From NCBI GenBank assembly GCA_035771165.1, contig JAWNZC010000031.1:104501-168500 (forward strand): DNA of 64,000 nucleotides. The letters run 5' to 3'. The notes under the pieces are model-generated. The model was not told where the DNA came from. It did not search any database and saw only the letters and a list, made by a program, of their open reading frames with translations. Below are positions 10,575 to 22,277 of the stretch, piece after piece. How positions within the stretch are numbered: position 1 is the first letter of the stretch; each line of letters opens with the position of its first letter. Source of the stretch: Paragorgia papillata (Eukaryota; Cnidaria; Anthozoa; Scleralcyonacea; Coralliidae). A program made the position numbers and the translations under genes.

Positions 10575-13267
10575 ACACCCATTTAGGGGGGTACGGGGGC
10601 ATCCCCCCCCGGAAAATTTTGAAAATTAGGACCTCTAAAAACGCATTTCCCGCATTTTGAGAGTGATTTGAAGTGGGTAGCCTTAAAAAAAAATTAAAAA
10701 TTACATGACCCAAAAATATTAGCTCCAACTCGACAACGGATTCACAGTAAGTGAGTAATGATCAGCTGGTAACTGCAAAGTACTGTATATATTTTTGGAA
10801 ATTTTATATATAACATACTATCTTGTATGGAAGCAATACTATAAATTAATCTTATATGACTAAATCAATAACTACTAAATTACCCCCAGACTTACTTTTA
10901 TTTGTAAAAAGAACCAGATCGTGAAGGGCATTATATCATAGTTCATAGTTCATCAGCAAAGTGTATAGTAGTTTGAACACCACACCACAAACTGAGGGAA
11001 TTAATACTTGTGTTGGATAAGCAGCACATCAAGAAATTTGGCAGTTAAACATATGGGTGTTAGAAGATAAAACTTAACACAACATAATTATACTATAAAA
11101 AGCTTTAATATTATTTATTCAAAATTAATTTATGTTTACAACTGTAATTCTGTAAAACTAACTTAACTGAAGGCAGTTAATTTTGTATTCAATAAATTAG
11201 GACTCACCAGAGCAATAAATTATTGTATGATTCATTAATAACAATTATCCAATAATTAAAAATATAAATTGCTCGACTTATGTTGCAATGAAAGCCTGCA
11301 AAATGGCTTCAAACAAAAAAAAAATCACAGTAAATTTCTTCACTAACAAGCTTGATGATTAGGTTTGTACTGTATATAAAAATATGTGAAGACCTGTGCT
11401 TTTGGTTGCAGCACTGCAAATAACACAATATTAAGTACATGTACATTTCCTTGGTGATCATATACATGTACATGTACAGTATACATAATTTTTTTGTTTT
11501 CTCAGCCGCTTTACTCAGCCAAGAATTGCTTAATCCTTTATTTACCAACAGAACTTTCAAGTTTTTAATTACAGTGATTTTAGATGGCTAAAACCAGATA
11601 ATATTTCTATTAGCAAAAGAAAACCCCTGGTAAACAAAGGGTTCAATATTATTCCACATTAATACCATACAGCATTTTATTAACATATTGAAAATTTCAA
11701 AATCAGGACACACTTTGTATAAGTAATTAATACTAATAATTAACCAAATGAGCCCGAGTTGTCTGTGAGCTCGAGTTAATGACTATCGCTCATAAACAAT
11801 GAGGGCAAGTTGTCTAATTGTTGGCAACTAGTATTCCTGCATAAACCAGGGTACTGAAGTTGGACACAGTATTTATACCTCGACAAATTTGCAAGTTTCT
11901 GCCATTGTTTTTCATTTGTGAATAATTGACTCTTGCTACTAGTGGTCTATTATCAATAGACAGTGAGTAGCTCAGCCAATCAGAAAGCAGAATTTGTATA
12001 ATTACTCGCTTCTTTTATAGTCCAGTATTAACATTCTGTGGAAATTTATCTAACTGGAGTAGCTGGTTTATACTAAAAATACATACAATATACATTATCT
12101 CAGCAGACTCTGCTTTATAGATCAAAAATAGAAGTACTAGCCAGACTGAAATGTATAAAGCTATAGCTTAGTATTAAACAGAACAACCACTCTGTTCTCA
12201 TAAATCACCAAGATTTACACTTACTTTAAACCGAGACATATTTAAATATCAGACAGACATTGATACTATCTATACTCATACTCATTTACATTAACTGGGT
12301 TGTGTAGTTGTAATAATTAAACATGCCCTGGCTGATTAGCATTAATATATATTATTCATAAGCATTTAATACGCTAACCTTACTGCAGACTCGTAGTGGT
12401 TTTTGGTAGTGCGATTCCTGGATGTGGGTAAACTGGCGTCGCCGTCGCGCGACCGCGTCGCGAACTTTAATAACACAAAGAAACATTTAGATCCTATTTT
12501 ATCGCAGATGAATAACTCCCATCAAATACATCAAACAATCGTTGTAATTAAGCGTTGTTCGAAGTCATGAACTGAAAATATTAAACAGTAGAAACACCGA
12601 CAATGAACGAGTGATAGTCGGTGAGTACACTCTTACTAAGCATCACTGGAGACCCGAAAAATATAGCTACGTGATTGGCTTATTTCTCTACCGTTGCTCA
12701 TCGTTGCTCAGCATACTGAATCTGATCATTTGATTGGTCAGCATCCTTTGCTGTTGCTCAGAAAAGGCTGAATTTAGGGTTATACGTCCATGTCCTATTT
12801 ACACGAATTGCTATCCTTAGGTTAGGTTGTGTGTTGGGGTAAGGCTTTCATGAAGTACTTGGGTTATGTAGGACATGGAATTATTACCAAATTTAGCATC
12901 AACCGTTGCTCCCGCCATTTGCATAGTCACGTTTAGCTGATGCTAACTATGTCAGTACCCAAAGATGAGGGCCGTTACACAGGCTTAATTAGGTAGGCTC
13001 AGGTGTTCTCGGGTTGCGGATTTAATATGGGCGCGCAAAAATAGACACGCAACTCACGGCATTCCTCGCGCAAATAATCGCGTATCGCCCCTTAAGTGAT
13101 TGCGAATTTTATTAACGTGGTCAGGCACTAAAAATTATAATATTTGACTGAATATGTTAATTTTAAAGATGTTGGTGCGCAAAAATACTCGCCAAAAGAC
13201 TGAATAAATTAATCTGGAAATTCTGACCGTTGCTTGAGCAACGATAGCGACCCTCTGGATCCGCCTC
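10575..13267. mobile_element. 2.7-kb hAT-like insertion in left TIR
   Basis: This block is absent from the right TIR, so it inserted after the two arms formed. Its right end, reverse-complemented, reads CAGAGGCGGATCCAGAGG, close to the CAGGGGCGGATCCAGG terminus at 15108. At the left, about 10580-10730, it carries the G-rich body motif (GGGGGCATC, then CCCGCATTTTG) shared with the copies at 15108 and 48059. The left-most terminus itself seems lost. Near the right end CGTTGCTC recurs several times (about 12700-13240), as in hAT subterminal repeats. There is no recognisable transposase. Confidence 0.55.
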
Positions 13268-13751
13268 TGCGAAGAATCACTTTGAGAAGCTGAACTTAAG
13301 ATATGTACGAATCAATCCGAAAAGCCGTGAGCTCAGAAAAAACGTATCGGCACATAGCAATGAAATGCTTATATATGAATATTATATTAGATATTTGGGT
13401 CGCTTTTGAATATTATATTAGATATTTGTGTCGCTTTTGTGATGTTTATACATATAGGAACCGCATGAAGTTAAAAAGAGTCGCCTTGAATGGTAGCGAA
13501 TCGTTATTGTACACTTAGAAGAATCGCTGACCAAGCACTTTGAAAAATTACAGAGCTTGGTTAAATCATTCGTCGCTATATGATCTAGTATGTTATAAGA
13601 TTCTCGCACGTGCAGAACACATAAGGGAAAAGTCATTAAAATTACTAATGGCTAAAACATAACCGGATTTGCATATGGGGTATTAATGGGGTATTTATGG
13701 GGTATTAATGCATGGGCAAGTTTAGGCGAGGCGTTGGTGTAACCATGGAGA

Positions 13752-13979
13752 ATGTACAGCGTCGCGTCGTCTCATAAGGCAGAATTCAAAGTATTCAGTC
13801 TAAAATATTTATTTCTTGGTCCAAAAAAATCAAAGCATATAGTCGAAAGTGTTATCGTATTTGAAGAAAACGCAGTTAATCAACCTGTTGGAGACAGTCC
13901 TGTTGTTAGTTTGGCATGCGAAGAGTGTGTAAATGACTCTAGCTCCCCCCCCCCCCCCCCCCAAACCTTAGCTGGATAG
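13752..13979 (+). CDS. Small open frame conserved in both TIRs
   Basis: A frame starting MYSVASSHKAEFKVF and containing KHIVESVIVFEENAV runs for about 65 residues before a C-rich stretch. The right TIR carries the same frame on the minus strand (36132-36353) with few changes (for example SLACEEC against SLASEEC). Identity between arms follows from TIR homology and is not by itself evidence of selection. No domain is recognised and no signal peptide is obvious. It could be a small TIR-encoded protein, a first exon, or chance. Confidence 0.3.
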   Translation: MYSVASSHKAEFKVFSLKYLFLGPKKSKHIVESVIVFEENAVNQPVGDSPVVSLACEECVNDSSSPPPPPQTLAG

Positions 13980-14194
13980 AGTAAATGATGCTTTGAATGA
14001 AGAAACCGTTCGGTAAGCTGTTCGAAAGACATTGAAACACTTTCTTCAGAGGGGTTTGCCAGAATATAACATGAGAGGCGAATTTTATGATTGCATTTTT
14101 TTCTGCTACGGTTCAACTACCCGTAGTTACGTAGTCGATTAGCAAATAGTTATTCTATATGGCCGCGTAGTAGCGTAGTGGCCGGTGGAGGACT

Positions 14195-14230
14195 GATACC
14201 TATAAATGTGACCGCAATGAGTCAGTCAAA
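14195..14230 (+). promoter_or_regulatory. Likely core promoter of transposase gene
   Basis: CCTATAAATG at about 14198-14207 resembles a TATA box, and an AP-1-like ATGAGTCA follows at 14218. The first ATG is at 14231, only 160 bp inside the end of the TIR. The short distance suggests that the TIR supplies the upstream promoter. Inference from sequence only. Confidence 0.4.
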
Positions 14231-14976
14231 ATGGCGTCGAAAAGAGCAAGAGTCGTCTTTTCGCCAGAAGCCATATTGAACGAAATTCGGGAAGTGAAAG
14301 AGCTTTTAAATATGATAAATAATTTTAATAGTCAACTCAGTGTCAAGAAGGTGTCAGAAGCCATAAGAATGCGCCGGAAAGACGTTCATTTTGATGTTGC
14401 TGGTCTGCTGGCTTTTATGTTTGGGTTCGACACTGTGATGTGGATCATGGCTGCGATTCACATGTCCCCCAAGTGTTTGCCAGACGTAAAAACAGTCGTT
14501 CGAATGTCATATTCGAAATTGTTAATACGCAAGAATCCAGGGAAGAAGCTTACAGCGCCGCTGTTGGAGGAGATCATTGGTATCGTTGAAGAATTCGTGC
14601 GTGATTTTTCTGTATTGGGAAATCAATATGGTCGACAGTTCGACGAGGCATTACAACGTCTCACCAAAAAAGGAAAGATGAACTACGGTGGTTTCATTGC
14701 ACCTCCAGTGACGGTTTGCCTAACTTGTGGTGCGTTATTATCCGCCCGGAATCCAACCAGTAGCTGTACGCTATATACCCTTAGCGGTCCAAAACCATGC
14801 ACCAAAATCACTTTACCATGTCAAGATTGTAAGGTGTCGTATGGTCGTTCGATGACCCACACAAACGGGACCTCATCCTACTATCCCGATGAAATAGCCG
14901 CCAAAGATGATATTGTTGAAGTGACCAATGTTGTGTATATGGAAAAAAAGTTATACAGATGGATACCGTCGCTTAT
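14231..14976 (+). CDS. KDZ transposase gene, first exon (CxC5-like cluster)
   Basis: The frame opens MASKRARVVFSPEAIL and is open for 254 codons. Residues 160-245 form a cysteine cluster: CLTC (163, 166), C179, C190 in LSGPKPCTKITL, CQDC (197, 200), then VVYMEKKLYRWIPSL. This matches my recollection of the CxC5-like cysteine cluster found N-terminal to KDZ transposase domains; it probably binds zinc. Residues 1-155 are helical-looking without a known fold. A strong splice donor, GTATAAGT, lies at 14977, so the last few codons before the TGA are probably intronic. Downstream exons at 19.5-26.9 kb carry the CxC6-like cluster and the KDZ core. The gene sits just inside the left TIR and is the best candidate for the element's own transposase. 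Confidence 0.7.
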
Positions 14977-15107
14977 GTATAAGTACATGTTATGATAAAT
15001 ATTGGCAGATTTTGAATTGATTATTGATCAGAAACAATGGATAAAGTGATTGATACGTTAGTGGTAAAGGTAATACAAGAAAATCGTTTAACTGTATTCC
15101 TTTGAAC

Positions 15108-15300
15108 AGGGGCGGATCCAGGAATTTTTCAGAGTACGTCAAAACCCGGAAATATTATTTCTAAGGGGTGCGGGGGCATGGCCTCCCGGAAATTTTTTAA
15201 AATTTGGTTCCCTGAAATGGCATTTCCTGCATTCTGGCAAGACTATTTAGCAAAATCTTACAGTTTTAACTTGTGTTTTTTAAACAACATTTTATGATTT
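15108..15300. mobile_element. hAT-like element, left end
   Basis: It begins CAGGGGCGGATCCAGGAATT, a typical hAT-type terminus, then GGTGCGGGGGCATGGCC and ATGGCATTTCCTGCATTCTG. The same body is seen at about 10580-10730 and 48090-48170. The right terminus was not found, so the end is arbitrary. Confidence 0.6.
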
Positions 15301-15469
15301 TTAAGGACTTGTGCTTTTGTATTTTTTTATCATTATTGGAGACAACTTTTTAGGACTGTTTTGCTCCATGTCAGAGCTCATCAGCATGCCTATGAATCAC
15401 TGTTGTACAGTGAATCCAACATGGACAGCCAAGGCTCCGACATATTTTGTAAGGTCAATTGCAAACTGG

Positions 15470-15960
15470 TTTTGGGGCACCAGATACTAGCCTTAACACA
15501 TACTAGCCAGACACTGTCTGATTAGAAGAAGCATTATGAATAGACCATAATTATAGGACATTTCATGGGCATAGAGGAGCTTATCTCTCTAGATCATCCT
15601 AGTCATCTTAATTCTTAACTACTTAATACTTTACCCCTTATCTACCCTGATCTGTCTGTTTTGAGGCACCAGATACTGTCTGATTGGAAGAATAATTATG
15701 AATAGACCATATAGGACATTTCATGGACATAGAGGAGCTCACCTCTCTACATCATCCTAGTCATCTTAACTAATACCTTTTTATACTGGTTTTGAAGCAC
15801 CAGATACTTGCCTTAATACCTCTATCCAGCCAGAGACTGTCTGATTAGAAGTCATTTTAGTATCAAAAGAACATATGGGACATTTCATGGACATATAGAG
15901 AAGCTCACCTCTCTACATCATTCCAAGTCATACTTATACACACTATAACTAGTAACTACC
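15470..15960. repeat. Three degenerate ~165-bp tandem repeats
   Basis: Units share GCACCAGATACT, then ACTGTCTGATT, then GGACATTTCATGG and CTCACCTCTCTACATCAT. They lie in the first intron of the transposase gene. Confidence 0.75.
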
Positions 15961-16952
15961 AAGTACTTTTTTTCCTCTTTTTCCCCCCAGAAATATATAT
16001 ATACTGTATATATAAATACTTTATTTCATTGTAAGATAATATAGATAGTACAAATAGATATGAAAGAAGAAAATAATAATTTACAATGATGGGGAATCTA
16101 CAAGAAAGCAAAATTCAAAATTTGCTTGTTTGGTGTATACATTAATAATTAACAAACTATGCACAATATATACCCCCTCGAGTACTGTCACTACACAACA
16201 TCTAAATTATCGAGGTTGCATAATAAGCCCAAGAAGGTATTTACTGTCATATTAACATAATATAACATTGTTGGTATAGAGAAGAGATGAATATGCTAGC
16301 TCGGATATAGCCTAGAAAATTGTATTTGCTTAAAGTACATTTTACTATTTCACATATAATATATATGATGAAATAATATATAAACCTGATTGCTGCCTTT
16401 TTTTAATAAATTAATTTTTTTACAATTTTTTTTAAATTTGAAAAATGATTTACATTCTGTTGCTATTGATCTAAAATTGCTACAAACTTTCGGCTACAGT
16501 AAGATTTAATTATAATATTCAGTGATGGATTACTTACTTATATTTGTAACACATCTCATTATCTCAATAATTATGAATTATTCACAAATATACTCGAGAG
16601 CTCTACTTTTCACGGTTGCACAAGTCTGAGGAACTAAAGATAAGATAGTATCCACTCACCTTATTAAAGCAATACAACGTTTCTTAACTTTCTTTCAAGA
16701 AACAGCTTTAGCATACTGAGGAATATATGCCTCCGCGTCGATATCCCAATGTATGTAATGTCTTGCCAAATATCTGCGCCGAAAACTCTTGACCCACGAG
16801 GAAACCACACGATTAGAGTTTCTTTGTCAAATCGCAACAGATCGTCTTCAACAAATATTCATCGTTTTCACTCTGTAGTGTAGAGCATTCTCTACAAGTT
16901 CCGTGACAGTCTCAAGCAGAAGTTTGACTGCCGGCTCAGATAGCTTAGTTAT
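15961..16952. other. Intronic, nothing recognised
   Basis: Very AT-rich sequence within the long first intron of the transposase gene. I see no gene or definable repeat. Confidence 0.5.
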
Positions 16953-16961
16953 GCCGTAGTC

Positions 16962-18744
16962 CATCCTCGTACCCAGGGTCTTATCTCCGCTCCCCCGCGT
17001 TGCGAAAAGACCCTAGTTGGGGCTGGTCACGTGTCTCAAAGAATATGGGAGATAACAAACTTTTCTTGTCAGGGTCGGGTGGTTGTTTTGAAAATTTGTC
17101 GCAGTACGTCGAATCAAGAATATTTACAATATCGAGCTCTGAATATCGAGGAAAGCTCATTACGCAAATTAAACACTCCATGGATAACAACCTGGTATTA
17201 TTGAATTACAATTCTGAACTTCTACAAAAGCCTTCCGTCGTTCAATCCGACGAGCAGCGAGATTCTATATTCTTCGAATGGATTTCTACAGTCATCACTC
17301 ATCAGCGATCTGATATTAGCAGCCTGAAGATTTTAAATTTTACAGTAAGCGGATTTAAATTTACTTACAATCAACTGAATCAAGACTATGCGAAATTCAC
17401 AAATTATTTTGGTTGACAATCGTTTGAACCTCCATTCGAAAGAAAGTGTGGAAATTATCCCACTGCATCTCTTGCAACGGCCAACGCTCGCGGAATTCAT
17501 ATACAGATTCAACACCTTGGGCTTGCAGCTGTCAACAAGGCTTTACATTCTTATTCTGTGCTTTAGAAAGTCCAAGAGGTTAGTTCATCACATTTACCCA
17601 CTCTTTAATTTCTACATCGCATACAACAATTTCATGCCGTTTCGTAACGTGCAGCGGCGGGCCGGTGTATTAAAGTAGGCACTTATACTTGAACTATATT
17701 GCTTATTTTTAAACTGAGCCAACCTTATTTAATAACATTCATCATAATTCATAAAAGGAGCCACAAGCTCATGTTGTCAAATGTTAATTGCTAGCCTCAA
17801 TTTCACTAAAGTTGTCTACCTATCAGTTAACATTTTACAGTATTATTATATCGCCCGCTGAACGTTGTTGCTTGTTCAATGTTTTTCTTGTCACTGTATT
17901 TTACAGAATTACAGCCAAAACTCACCACTGAATCCGCAGCGCGAATGTTATACCGTTCTATGTTTCCTAAATTATGGAAAATACTTCGTTATAAACGTTA
18001 AATTCCGAAAGATCCAAATTATGGCATGACCACCGTTCAACTGAGTTCAATATATTTTAATAAATATGTTTACTTCGCCGTTCAGACTCCTTAAACAACT
18101 CAGGCACATTTGTATTACCTTTAAATATCACCTTGATCATGTATTCTATAAATGTTCATATAGTTTACTGATATTGTCTTTGTTTTTTAGGCAACCGTTT
18201 CGTATAAACGCAAAAAGTGAGACGCGCGCAACGAAACGCTTGAAAACATTGACAGTTGGCACATAAAAAACAACAAAGGCAAAGCGGCGGGACACAAAGC
18301 GACTAACGAAAAATTGGAGGTGTATTCGGGTAGACTTCGACGAATAAAACCCAAGGCGCTATTCAACCGGAGAGATTTACACGTATTTTACTATTTCAAA
18401 AAGCCAATCGAGACATAGCGGCCTTCAAGTTCAGGACGGCGACTTCTGTTTCTACATACAGTTTACAGCATCGCACAGCACTGAGTAAACTGACGTAACT
18501 AAACATCGATTTGGGCAGGCACTCTGAGTCTGGCTTTCTTGACAGTTATAAAACGTACACCTTGTCTTGTCAGAATAAAATAAGCCATTATAAAAACATT
18601 GTCTTTTCGTGTTCAGTTTAGCCACGTTTCTAAATAACCCAGCCCCAGTAAGTTATATTTTTGCCCTTGAAACACGTGACCAGCCACAACCAGGGTCTTT
18701 TCGCAGCGCGGGGGAGCGGAGATAAGACCCTGGGTACGAGGATG
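16962..18744. mobile_element. Mutator-like element, 9-bp target duplication
   Basis: Terminal inverted repeats of about 75 bp are nearly identical: both start CATCCTCGTACCCAGGGTCT and continue CTCCCCCGCG, then GCTGGTCACGTGT. GCCGTAGTC flanks both sides (16953-16961 and 18745-18753), a perfect 9-bp duplication. Long TIRs with a 9-bp duplication fit Mutator-like elements. At 1783 bp it is too short for a full transposase. The open frame 17000-17416 starts in the TIR and contains CFENLSQYVESRIFTI; I recognise no domain. It may be non-autonomous or carry captured sequence. Confidence 0.8.
17000..17416 (+). CDS. Unrecognised open frame inside Mutator-like element
   Basis: The frame has 138 codons. 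The first 15 or so lie in the TIR, so a more natural start is MGDNKLFLSG at 17045. It contains SGGCFENLSQYVESRI, SEYRGKLITQIKHSMDNN and FFEWISTVITHQRSDISS. A possible splice donor (GTAAGC at about 17344) follows ILNFT. There is no domain I can name. It could be a captured exon, an element protein or chance; the shorter opposite-strand frame does not favour chance strongly. Confidence 0.35.
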   Translation: MRKDPSWGWSRVSKNMGDNKLFLSGSGGCFENLSQYVESRIFTISSSEYRGKLITQIKHSMDNNLVLLNYNSELLQKPSVVQSDEQRDSIFFEWISTVITHQRSDISSLKILNFTVSGFKFTYNQLNQDYAKFTNYFG

Positions 18745-18759
18745 GCCGTAGTCTTGCAC

Positions 18760-19480
18760 TCTTGCCTAGTCCGTGTACGTCGAAATATCCTTTGCTAGCC
18801 AATCAAAAGCCAAGAACGTCAAAATATTTTACTTCCGACGTAGACTATCTACCTCCGACGTACCTCTATTGTCTTTGTCCAATCAGTGCTCGTTATTTCG
18901 ACATCGACGGCCATTTTGACATACTCAAATTATCCACATTTGTAAATAAAATCCCTCTCTATCCCTACCGTATGAACAGTTTCGTTCAGGCTATATGAAG
19001 TAGACGAAGACACTAAGTGTCCTCCAGCCGAGGAGGGGGGCTGAGTCAGATAATTATTCAATTTTCCTCGCTATAGCGCTAAATACTTGCGAAAATGAAA
19101 ATTTAAAAAATATAAAAATTCATATAATTTTTTTAAAAATTTGAATATTTTTAAAATTTGAAATTTTCAAATTTTAAATAATTTTTTTAAATGTTTTCCA
19201 ACTAATTAATTCATGAATAAATTAGTCTGGGATTTTTGTCTACGTCGCATGACGTGCTTGACGTACCCTAAATCCGACCCTGCCTTTGATATCTTTTGCA
19301 GAAACCATTGTTTTGTGTCCTTTGAGGGGTTTTCTGTTTCGTATAACGAAACGTTTCGTGAGTAGATAAAAATTAACTTTGAATCAGGTAAAGTGGTTCT
19401 CAGCAACTGATATATCTGCAGTATGCAGTGTTACACATGTATATATTAAAGTGGTTTTCAACTACTATTTATTTTAAATG
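18760..19480. other. Intronic, nothing recognised
   Basis: Still within the first intron of the transposase gene. 19090-19200 is an A/T-only-like stretch. No gene is supported. Confidence 0.45.
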
Positions 19481-19481
19481 G

Positions 19482-20180
19482 CAGATATGCTTGTGACGGA
19501 AGATACGAATGAGGAAAACCAACCTGAGTTGGTTGCTGGATTTTAAAATGGTATTTATAAATTATACATTTTCAATTTCAGTGTGAGATATGTTTACAGT
19601 ATATGCTGTTTTATTTATACATACATTATATAAATGGTATGAACATAACTGTTTTTCTAGGAAATATAAATGGTGTGGTGTACTTTTCCATATCTTCACC
19701 AGTGAAAGTATTGATGAAATTGTTTTACAAATTGAACTTTAGTTGTATTATTTCTATAAAATAAAAAGAACATTCAAACCATCTAATGTTCTTTTTATTT
19801 TATAGATTTTACAGGCTTGAATATATGAATTTTATCTTATTATGGTGAAAACAATATTTTGCTCATTCATTCATATTAAATATTGTTTTCACTACTCAAA
19901 GACTGTTCTGTAATGTTGAATATTTTTTAATCTGCAGATTTCATTGACAATGATATAGTGATGGATGATGGGACAGTGGATGCTGATATGGAAATGATTT
20001 CTGCAGCTGATAGTTCAGGTATTGATATGGAAAATAATGAGAGTTTTTACTTTTATCAGTGTGTTATTTAAGATTTACTAAATATATTGGACCTGTCATA
20101 GCAAATGAAAATGTTTATTCTGTTATTTAACTTTTAGGACCCAGTGACAAGAAAATTTTGAGACACAAATCTGAAAAAGT
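19482..20180 (+). CDS. KDZ transposase gene, three short linker exons (predicted)
   Basis: Three short blocks with plausible splice signals: 19484-19534 (after AATGGCAG, reading DMLVTEDTNEENQPEL), 19938-20019 (after ATCTGCAG, reading FIDNDIVMDDGTVDADMEM) and about 20138-20179 (after TTTTAG, reading PSDKKILRHKSEKV). All are acidic or low in complexity, as expected of a linker between the first cysteine cluster and the next exon. Phases are plausible but not proved, and any of the three could be wrong. They lie between the CxC5-like exon at 14.2 kb and the exon at 20488. Confidence 0.4.
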
Positions 20181-20487
20181 TAGTGCATATTATATGACAA
20201 TGGCATTATTTTAGATGTGTTTTAACTTAGTAGTCATATAATCCCTTAGAATAGATTGACTTATAATATGGCCGGCATTTTAATCGTTTTCCCCATTTTA
20301 CCTTGTCCTCTCAGGGCTCGGAAAAATATGTACGAAACTCATAAAATACCAGGCCGTATTATCGGTCAAACCATTCAATATATATAAACTGTATTCAGTT
20401 TTGAGTCACCCGGCAGATAGTTTTATACCTTTTTGTGATCAAGTTTGTCAGCTTCTCTAATAATATAACATGTATATTTTTTTAAAG

Positions 20488-20715
20488 CTCATATTCCTGG
20501 TGAGCTTCACCGTAAATCTGTAGCTGCTGCATTCTGGGAATGCGAACTTTATGAGGAGCTCTTGGATATGAGTTTGGCAGACAAATGGTCATTTACAAAA
20601 GATGATATCTGTAACAATTTTGCTGGTTCAAAAGATGCTGCTGCTGAGTTTATTGTGAGAAACAGAGTATCAACATCATATAGGCACAAATGCTACCAAG
20701 GTTGTCAAAACAAAG
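20488..20715 (+). CDS. KDZ transposase gene, exon before CxC6 cluster
   Basis: The exon is bounded by acceptor TTTTTTTAAAG and donor GGTACAG. It encodes HIPGELHRKSVAAAFWECEL, then LADKWSFTKDDICNNFAGS and RVSTSYRHKCYQGCQNK. Start and end phases join cleanly to the next exon (21134), which continues GCGKLYVLDGNWKL. Together they form the second cysteine-rich module (CxC6-like) known from KDZ transposases. No in-frame stop was seen. Confidence 0.65.
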
Positions 20716-20749
20716 GTACAGTACTTCACATAGCTTTTTGAAGAGTAGC

Positions 20750-20885
20750 ATATTCACAGTCACAAATATACTGTAATAGGAAGCAACTATGTTGTTGATA
20801 GGGTTGCAATTATCTAATGAAATTGTGTTATCAGAGACAATGTTCATTTTCATTGGATAATTGCAATCCTATCAACAATATAGTA
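20750..20885. repeat. Palindromic MITE-like repeat in intron
   Basis: ATGTTGTTGATAGGGTTGCA near 20790 faces its near-complement TGCAATCCTATCAACAATAT near 20862. It codes for nothing and lies in the intron between the two CxC6-region exons. Confidence 0.7.
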
Positions 20886-21133
20886 ATATGAAAGCAAGAT
20901 AATTCATCTGACAATCTCCATATTTTCACTCCCTTTATTTAAAAAAAAACAACACTCCAATATAAAATCCTAGCTAAGACTCCGATGTATACTACTGTAA
21001 TCAAGGGAAACCAACATTGAGTACAGTCAATTTTTTTATGCTTGATGATATGCAGCTTGGCGGAAAAGCTTAGGGTTTGCCCAAAATTAGGTTTGTGTAT
21101 GATAACCTTGTAATTACTGGTATTTTATTTAAG

Positions 21134-21385
21134 GCTGTGGAAAGTTATACGTACTAGATGGAAATTGGAAGTTGTGCTATGCACATTGTATGTATCCTGT
21201 ACCAGTAACTATTCTTGGGTATGAAGGAGAAATAAATTATCCAGATGTTTGTCCAAGAAATCCTGAAAACAAATCAGCATTTTGTGATAGACATTCCCCC
21301 CCTGGTGCAACAAAAAGGATTGCCAACAAAACTTAGACCATTCCTAGAGTACTGTAATGAGAAAAACAAAGTTAATTTGGGAATG
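21134..21385 (+). pseudogene. KDZ transposase gene, CxC6 exon with frameshift
   Basis: After acceptor TTTAAG the exon reads GCGKLYVLDGNWKLCYAHC, then NYPDVCPRNPENKSAFCDRH. This is the CxC6-type cluster: paired cysteines, the LYVLDGNWKL signature and a terminal CxxH. At a run of seven C (about 21297) the frame shifts: continuing in frame gives a stop within 15 codons, while the neighbouring frame goes on GLPTKLRPFLEYCNEKNK, which looks like the family. A one-base homopolymer change is the simplest explanation, so this copy is probably inactive, unless it is an assembly error. Confidence 0.65.
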
Positions 21386-21435
21386 TATATGTAACTCTAA
21401 TATTTAGTGAGGGAAGTTTCATCCTTGCTTAAAAG

Positions 21436-21541
21436 GTTAATATGAATCTTGAATTTAAATTAATGGACCCCAGTGATATACTCAAGGAGCTAGGGTCTGC
21501 AACCCCTGATGCCAATGAAGACAATGCAGCAGTATATCAAG
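21436..21541 (+). CDS. KDZ transposase gene, short exon (predicted)
   Basis: Between acceptor AAAAG and donor GGTAATG the frame reads MDPSDILKELGSATPDANED. This acidic linker is consistent in position with the transposase gene. Family membership rests on context only. Confidence 0.4.
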
Positions 21542-21734
21542 GTAATGCTAGCCGAGAGTTTCCCATTTTGATTTGGGTTTGAAAGTATTTGCCAAAATTT
21601 TTTGAAAGTTACAGAGCATTTTAGTTACTGAACTAGCTTGATTGACAAACATGCATGAACTACTCATTAAAAATCAAACAGGTCAACTAATTACTGTAAC
21701 CGCAGCTACAAACCATGTACGAGGTGCAGTATGT

Positions 21735-21855
21735 AGTTATGAATATCTTTATAAAAGCCATTGAGTTGGACACGAGAGTAAAATCATAACATTTATTAAA
21801 TAAAGTTATGATTTTACTCTCGTGTCTGACTCAATGGCTTTTATGAAGATATTCT
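21735..21855. repeat. Palindromic MITE
   Basis: TATCTTTATAAAAGCCATTG at the left faces CAATGGCTTTTATGAAGATA at the right. The middle contains ACACGAGAGTAAAATCATAA and its complement. The arms are about 50 bp with a short loop. Confidence 0.85.
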
Positions 21856-22277
21856 TCTGGGCTTTAATATTTATGTATACAGTATGTTTTTTTTCCAATT
21901 TTAAAGTCTTAAATTAATTTAATGTTATTCGTTGTTGGAAAATCTTATTCATAATACCCAGTGTAGATAATTTCAGAATATATAAACAGTAAATAGACAT
22001 GTGGCAATATGGCTTATATAACTTATATTGTTGTTCTACTGCAGGTCAGAGTCGCCAGCACAAGCATTTATTATTACTATTGTGTGGCTATACAACAAGT
22101 TTTTTGAATTAAAGAATAATGGTATGAGCGATGAAGAGGTTTGTCAAGCTATGAAGGAAACAGTGTTGGCATATGACAATATGTGTCATTTAAACTCACT
22201 TCGTGCTGCACGCAAAGATTTACCTCTACCCCATCCTTTTAACAATATGTGGCAGAGTGTTGAAAAGGTGATTGATA

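Larger units (their letters stand above)
9736..14068 (+). repeat. Left terminal inverted repeat of the giant element
   Basis: This block pairs with 36049-37682 in inverted orientation. Relative to the right arm it has two or so more 60-bp units and a roughly 2.7-kb insertion (about 10575-13267). The remainder aligns almost throughout. Confidence 0.85.
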
